From the NCBI RefSeq assembly GCF_963924675.1, contig NC_089232.1, positions 36,785,312 to 36,849,311 of the forward strand: 64,000 nucleotides of DNA. Direction: 5' to 3'. This document shows, piece by piece, positions 58,580-64,000 of the stretch. The position numbers were made by a program, and so were the translations under genes. Below the pieces are notes generated by a model. It was not told the origin of the DNA, did no database searches, and worked only from the letters and a program-made list of their open reading frames with translations. Origin of the DNA: Phocoena phocoena. Taxonomy: Eukaryota > Chordata > Mammalia > Artiodactyla > Phocoenidae. How positions within the stretch are numbered: the first letter of the stretch is position 1; every line of letters begins with the position of its first letter.

Positions 58580-58787
58580 GGGCTTCCCTGGTGGCGCAGT
58601 GGTTGAGAGTCCGCCTGCCGATGCAGGGGACACGGGTTCGTGCCCTGGTCCGGGAAGATCCCACATGCCGCGGAGCGGCTGGGCCCATGAGCCATGGCCA
58701 CTGAGCCTGCACGTCCGGAGCCTGTGCTCCGCAATGGGAGAGGCCGCAACAGTGAGAGGCCCGCGTACCGCAAAAAAAAAAAAAAAA
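58580..58787 (+). mobile_element. CHR-2-type SINE, short form
   Basis: Almost canonical, GGCTTCCCTGGTGGCGCAG to GCGTACCGC plus A-run. A 14-bp duplication AAAGTGTTGCAACA lies at 58566-58579 and 58788-58801. Confidence 0.96.
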
Positions 58788-58801
58788 AAAGTGTTGCAAC
58801 A

Positions 58802-61278
58802 AACATCTGCAGATATGCTAGATATTATGAGTTCTATCTAAGGTTAAAAGAGAAAGAGCTAATGATATTGGCCCCCAAGTGTACTAATCATATTGACTTA
58901 GTATTTTGGTTCCATAGTCTGGAGTTACTTATATTTACCATCATTTTAATTGACAGAAGTTGGATCATGGTTGGTCCTCAAGTTTACCTCCAATTTTAGG
59001 TAATTGCTGCTCTGATGTATTCTTGTTATAAATATATCTTTTAAAGAAGTCTGTTGTGTAACAGCCAATGAAAATAAGTCACACATTTGATTTTCACAAT
59101 TTCAGTGCCCTTTATTAAGGTGATCTTTTAAAATAAGTCAAAATTACTTTGGTCTAAGATAAAAACAAATCCTCTCCAATCAACACGTTTTTCATCTTTA
59201 TTTTTGTCCAGTTGTTTTACCAATAGGAATAGGTAGAAGAACTTCTCATTCTATTTTTCTACTCTACTTGCTTAAACACACTTTGCTAGTGGTGTGAGAA
59301 TCCAGGTGGCCCTGAGCAATATTTCAAAGTAGGTAATGTTTGTCTTGGATGCCTGCCTCTGTTCCTGAAGTCACCCTTGCCCTTAGGGCCCCATCTCAGG
59401 CACTCTATTCTAAAATTTCCCTTTCAGTTCCTAGCATCTCTTTCTGTAAGATCATGGGTATCATATTTTCTTTCCCTCATTTAAATTTACCTGTTCTGTG
59501 TTGATTTTCCTTAAGATCCCAGGGTACACTAGTTCGTGTAATTTCTTAAAAAGTCACTGCAAATGTACTCATAGGAGAGAGCTAGAGTAATCGTGAATCA
59601 AGAAACATAAGAATCTACTAGAAATGATGCCCTTTCTTCATTTATATTGTATTGATCGTTCACTCATTTGACACACATATTGAGCACTTATTATGTGCCA
59701 GAAATTGTTCTAGGCACTTGAAATACATCAAGTACCAAAAGATAAAATTCCCTGTGCTTATGTGCTCACATTTGTACAGTTTTATATCTCTTGAGAGTAT
59801 GAATCATGCTTTTTCATATTGTAAGTCATAACATCAGTGCATGCAATTTGGATTTTTTTTCGTACTGTTTCCTCTGATCATGCTTTATGTCATGTCTGTA
59901 TTACTTGATGAAACACAATTCAGTGTCTTAGATGTGGTCATTGAAGTGGCTGATCAGCGACAGGCTTGTTTCTCACCTTATTGAAAACAAAGTGAGAGGC
60001 TGACAGGTTAAAGTTCACCATTTTCATAGAAGAGAGGATGCAGATCAGGGTCTAATGAGGCTGTACTCAACACATATATTTGGCACCAGCCATATCATGA
60101 GCAAATCCTAGCCATTAAAATTCCTGGCTTAAATTTTCCTGAAGGTTTGGATTAAAATGCTTACATAGGTGCCTTCTTCAAAACTGTATAGAGCCATCAA
60201 CCTAAATACAGTCCATAATGGGACTGAATTTTTTAATTCAAATATTCATTTTCTGCTTAACTGATTATCACATAGAGAAAAACATGAAATGGGAACATAA
60301 AAATTTAGAATAAGGGATTTGTCTGTGGAAAACATATACCTTTTAAAAAAGCATTTAGCTAAAGCCAGGTCAGTTTGATTAATCTTGCTTTCAGAACATG
60401 AAGCTGTGCTACCAAATGTGTGCTCTGTTTTTCCTAATCAAAATGTATATATTGTTACCATGATAATTCTGTCTTGATGTATTTTTTAAATGACTTTGGC
60501 TTGCTACACAATTATATAAAACTCAACTCCCCCCACCTAAAAAAAACCCCAGTGTTAAACAGTTCAAGTTTCTCCCTATGACCTAAATTAAAACCTGTAA
60601 GGTTCAAATTAGGAGACAGGAAATGAATCAAAGAAGATACCATGGTTTTTTTGCGTCAGTTAAGTCGAAGTGTGCTTGCATCTGGAAGATGCCTAACTTT
60701 AAGCTTAAAGAAAAAGGAGAACAGAGGAATATGATAAACCTTTCCTAAAATATAACACTCTAAGAAAAAAGTTCTCTGCAGGAGTGTTGCATTAAGAACT
60801 TTATAAATATTAAAATAGAAGAGTAAATGTATATAATGTAATATTTATGGATTCTTAATTTAAATGCCAGTTTAGTATCCTTTAAAAATACTGACTAAAA
60901 AATGGCCCTCTACCCTTCTTCAATAATGAATGAGCTTAGCTCTCCACATAAGTGAGATGGAGGCAATGAACGTGGACTCAAGCCAAGTAGTCAGCCTAGG
61001 TGTGTACAAAAAGCAGAGGGGTAGAAAAGGAGGAAGGAGAAAATAATTCCTCTGGTACAAGAAAGAACCTGTGAGGGAAAAGAGAGAAATTCTCTCCTCT
61101 GTGGCTAAGAAACACATTTTTGCTAACTTTGAATAGGAAAAATAAGAATATATTTAAATATTCTTCTTATGAATGAGAAAAAACCCAACTCAGTGAAATT
61201 GAAGAGCAAATCTGATGGAGAAATAGATTTTTAAGAACTAATTTTAAATATTTAAAGGGGATAGTTTCATTTACTTCA
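58802..61278. other. Non-coding region with one ancient repeat piece
   Basis: Bases 59650-59770 (CACTCATTTGACACACATATTGAGCACTTATTATGTGCCAG...GTTCTAGGCACTTG) are a short copy of the repeat type at 8430. The rest is AT-rich with no supported feature. Confidence 0.5.
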
Positions 61279-61281
61279 CAA

Positions 61282-61475
61282 TAATTAGCACTTATTGAAC
61301 CTCATATGCTAAGCACAGCCAAAATCTTTTTATACACTGTCTCCTTTCATCTTTACAACTTTGTGAGGTAGCATAATTATGTTCATGGTCTATATTAAGA
61401 AACTGAGGCTTTCAGGGGTGAAGAAACCCATCCAAAGCATCAGGATTCACACATAGGTTTGCTTATTTTAAAGCC
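61282..61475 (+). mobile_element. MIR SINE
   Basis: AATTAGCACTTATTGAACCTCATATGCTAAGCACAGCC...ATACACTGTCTCCTTTCATCTTTACAACTTTGTGAGGTAGC...AAGAAACTGAGGCTTTCAGG. Full MIR order. Confidence 0.85.
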
Positions 61476-62195
61476 TATATCCTAAACACATCAGTTCCTT
61501 GTACAATTTCAGTACTGAGATTTAATTCAGGTACTGAAATACGGTTGTATTCATGACTCGTGATTTTCAGTTTATAAGAATACAAGAATCTTAAAATATC
61601 TGTTTGCTAATAACATTTATGTTGAGTGAAATGGGTCTAACTTTTGAGTTACTTGTTATTTCACTGTCTTTCCTTATTGCAGCAAGATCTTTCTCTGGGC
61701 TTCCCTCTAGAAGCTGCATATTTTTTAAAAAGATAGGTTTTTTTCCATAAGTTCAGAGTTTTAAAAAATCATATTTCAAGAGTCATCTTTCACATGTTCA
61801 TCACTTACATTTTCAATCTATACAATTAGTATTATAGAAAGAATCAGAACTTTTTTGAACCCACATTTTCTTATGCCCAAATTCTGCTATCAAATGCAGG
61901 TACATTTCATAATTGTCAAAAGGGATTTCATATACCAGCTAACCTAAGACATTATTTAATCCTGAACCAAAGTAACCTCCATCTTTCTTTGAGTGCCTTT
62001 CTACTTGCTTCGGAGATCCTTTCCTGGGACCTTGCTGCTGACCCCTGGCTGCTCAGAGCACCTTGGTGACAACCCACTCTGCCTTGACGCTTCCTCACTT
62101 CAGCCTTGAAGGATGAATTAATATCCAGAAGAGGGCAAGAAAGCTTTGTGGGCTAACTACGCAATTCTCTCTGCATTCCCCAGTCATCTTTTTCT
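61476..62195. other. Non-coding region, nothing recognised
   Basis: No supported feature. Confidence 0.45.
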
Positions 62196-62198
62196 CAG

Positions 62199-62240
62199 GC
62201 GCGTGTGCGCGTGCACACACACTCACACATACACACACAT
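62199..62240. repeat. Alternating CG/TG/CA tract
   Basis: GCGCGTGTGCGCGTGCACAC followed by ACACTCACACATACACACAC: over 22 bases of strict purine-pyrimidine alternation with four CpG, then degenerate CA units. Sequence of this kind favours Z-DNA. Confidence 0.8.
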
Positions 62241-62329
62241 CATGCCATAGGTTGCGTGTGGATTATTGACTGCTTTGGGTTCATTGCTAAAGTGGATCAG
62301 GGTATGCCATCTTAAAAATATGCTACTTT

Positions 62330-62864
62330 GGTATAAAGATTATTTTGAGCTGAAGATATTTGAGATTCGACAAATGCGGGGGTGGGGGGAATCTTCTTGG
62401 AGCTTCCCTTATCTTAATACAAGCAGCAATTTCTGGGAAATAGGCTGCCATAAATTCCTCTTCAGGGTGGATCTACTCCCATGAGGGAGAATATGAATTA
62501 AACCATCTCCAAGGGAGTTTTGTGGCTCTCTAGGAGCAGGAAAGACCATTCATACTCCTATAGATAAACATCACAAAATCTCTTATCTCCTGTTTTTTAT
62601 CCTAAAAACGCATTTACCTTTCAAAAAAATAATTTGTTTTTTCCCCTCTCCCCTTCGCCTATTAAGGAAGTATATAAGCCCCAAATTCTAACTACCCTAC
62701 TGAGTTCCTCATCACGGAGAATTCCCATGTGTGTGAGTGTTACACACATAAATAAACTCTGGGTTTTTCCTCCTGTTAATTTGTCTATTGTCAGTTTAAT
62801 TTGCAGGGCCCAGAGACTAAACAAGAGGGTAGAGGAAGAGTTTTTTCCTCCCCTAGAGCGCCCA
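62330..62864 (+). mobile_element. ERV1-type (MER34-like) LTR
   Basis: Endogenous retrovirus LTR, apparently solo. A U3-like part has AGCAGCAATTTCTGGGAAATAGGCTGCC and TTTTGTGGCTCTCTAGGAGCAGGAAAGACC. A TATA-like TATATAAG lies at 62671-62678, a poly(A) signal AATAAA at 62751-62756. The U5-like end runs TTTTCCTCCTGTTAATTTGTC...GGTAGAGGAAGAGTTTTTTCCTCCCCTAGAG. No gag, pol or env sequence adjoins it on either side. The left boundary is approximate and the target duplication not resolved. MER34 relation is from memory. Confidence 0.7.
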
Positions 62865-63150
62865 CCTTTAGTCCCAAGAGCTGTGCCTGGGGGAGGGAGG
62901 GCAGGATCGCGAGGCCGACTTGCAGTGTCTCCTCAACAGGATATGGGTAATGGCAGTTTCACTTACCAGAACCATAATTCATGTCAGGGACCTGCCACTG
63001 GTCCCAAGAAGGTTCCCTAGTTCCCCCAAGTGGAGCAGTTGCTCCCTCCTCCGTTCCCCTGTTTTATCTTATACCTACGTCCACTGTTATACTTTCCCCA
63101 CAGATTGTTTTGTTCCTGTTGTTTACATGTCTATCTGCCTCCCAAGAAGG
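62865..63150. other. Short unassigned GC-rich stretch
   Basis: GC-richer DNA after the LTR. A 128-codon frame (62634-63020) begins in the LTR and a 110-codon frame (62920-63252) follows; neither matches a known protein or retroviral domain. Confidence 0.4.
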
Positions 63151-63154
63151 CTAT

Positions 63155-63275
63155 GTTTGTTTCTTGAGGACAGAGACTGTCTTACTACTTACTGCTGTTT
63201 TCCTAGAACCTACCATAGTAATTGTGCAGTGCCTAGAGTGAGCACTCAGTAATAAAGCTGAATGAATGAGCAAGT
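63155..63275 (+). mobile_element. L2 LINE 3' end
   Basis: CTTGAGGACAGAGACTGTCTTAC...CCTAGAACCTACCATAGTAATTGTGCAGTGCC...AGCACTCAGTAATAAAGCTGAATGAATGA. Confidence 0.8.
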
Positions 63276-63322
63276 GAAATGACAGACTACCACCAGAGTA
63301 CCTTTCAAACATGAATGAAGTA

Positions 63323-63449
63323 GGGACTTCCCTGGCAGTCCAGCAAATAAGACCCCGTGCTTCCATTGCAGGGGGTGTGGGTTCAATCCCTGTTCGCGGA
63401 ACTAAGATCCCGCATGCCCCAGGGTGCGGTCAAAAATTTTTTTAAAAAA
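63323..63449 (+). mobile_element. CHR-1-like SINE
   Basis: GGGACTTCCCTGGCAGTCCAGC...GCTTCCATTGCAGGGGGTGTGGGTTCAATCCC...GAACTAAGATCCCGCATGCCCC...GGTCAAAAATTT. Duplication ATGAATGAAGTA / ATGAATGAAATA flanks it. Confidence 0.92.
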
Positions 63450-63459
63450 ATGAATGAAA

Positions 63460-64000
63460 TAAGCTCAAAATAGATTAAAGACCTAAATGTAAGGCCAGAA
63501 ACTATCAAGCTCTTAGAGGAAAACATAAGCAGAACACTCTATGACATAAATCACAGCAAGATCCTTTTTGACCCACCTCCTAGAGAAATGGAAATAAAAA
63601 CAAAAATAAACAAATGGGACCTAATGAAACTTCAAAGCTTTTGCACAACAAAGGAAACCATAAACAAGACCCTAAAACATAAGACCATAAACAAAACCAT
63701 AAAAGACAACCCTCAGAATGGGAGAAAATATTTGCAAATGAAGCAACTGACAAAGGATTAATCTCCAAAATTTACATGCAGCTCAATAACAAAAAAAAAC
63801 AAACAACCCAATCCAAAAATGGGCAGAAGACCTAAATAGACATTTCTCCAAAGAAGACATACAGACTGCCAATAAACACATGAAAGAATGCTCAACATCA
63901 TTAATCATTAGAGAAATGCAAATTAAAACTACAATGAGATATCATCTCACACCAGTCAGAATGGCCATGATCAAAAAATCTACAAACAATAAATGCTGGA
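63460..64000 (+). mobile_element. L1 ORF2 fragment running off the window
   Basis: CTCAAAATAGATTAAAGACCTAAATGTAAGGCC onward follows the same ORF2 stretch as the minus-strand L1 at 5199-6874 (CTTAGAGGAAAACATAAGC, GACCCACCTCCTAGAGAAATGG, GAATGGGAGAAAATATTTGC). A 29-bp net expansion at 63656-63704 and a 9-bp deletion near 63785 distinguish it; the former shifts the frame. It is 5'-truncated at about 63460; the 3' end lies outside. Confidence 0.92.

Noticed and set aside
62634..63020. Retroviral gene after the LTR
   Set aside because: The 128-codon frame starts inside the LTR and has no gag, pol or env motif; the LTR appears solo.

Overview
The window is nuclear DNA of a mammal, most likely a cetacean. 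The main evidence is about sixteen copies of tRNA-derived CHR-type SINEs whose heads read GGGCTTCCCTGGTGGCGCAG or GGGACTTCCCTGG, a family known from whales and hippopotamuses. Many copies are only mildly diverged and keep clear target-site duplications. L1 LINEs with ruminant/cetacean-type 3' ends and older pan-mammalian repeats (MIR, L2, MLT1-type LTRs, MER-type DNA transposons) complete the picture. The DNA is AT-rich and repeat-laden. I found no functional protein-coding exon, no host RNA gene, no CRISPR array and no prokaryotic or phage system. It reads as a gene desert or the interior of a very large intron.

Layout. 0-12 kb: one young SINE, an MLT1-type LTR, a MER2-like DNA transposon, MIR/L2 remnants, a second MLT1-type LTR, a 5'-truncated L1 (5199-6874, minus) that keeps a 412-codon open piece of ORF2, then ancient repeats and another young SINE. 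12-31 kb: an old plus-strand L1 interrupted by a SINE-in-SINE nest (14377-14784), LTR remnants, L2 copies, a MER5-type element split by a SINE, and several LTRs, ending in two SINEs back to back in opposite orientation (30706-31359). 31-44 kb: an older L1 with a TG/CA microsatellite, an MLT1-type LTR, a hAT-like element, and an essentially full-length but dead minus-strand L1 (about 36.1-43.86 kb) holding three later SINEs and a GC-rich 5' tandem repeat. 44-52 kb: ancient repeats and the one recognisable host-gene relic, a processed PHPT1 pseudogene (49230-49857). 52-64 kb: further SINEs, two L1 3' ends, a roughly 54-bp L1 micro-insertion, an ERV1-type LTR (about 62330-62864), and the start of an L1 that runs off the right edge.

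Nothing here forms an operon or pathway. The coherent story is L1 activity: L1 enzymes would have mobilised the SINEs, the PHPT1 mRNA copy and L1 itself, and the A-rich tails and target-site duplications show this repeatedly. Several features give relative ages by nesting. I did not find an undescribed biological system; the findings are structural curiosities and dating handles. Repeat-family names come from recognition of sequence, not from a database search, and the older ones are approximate.
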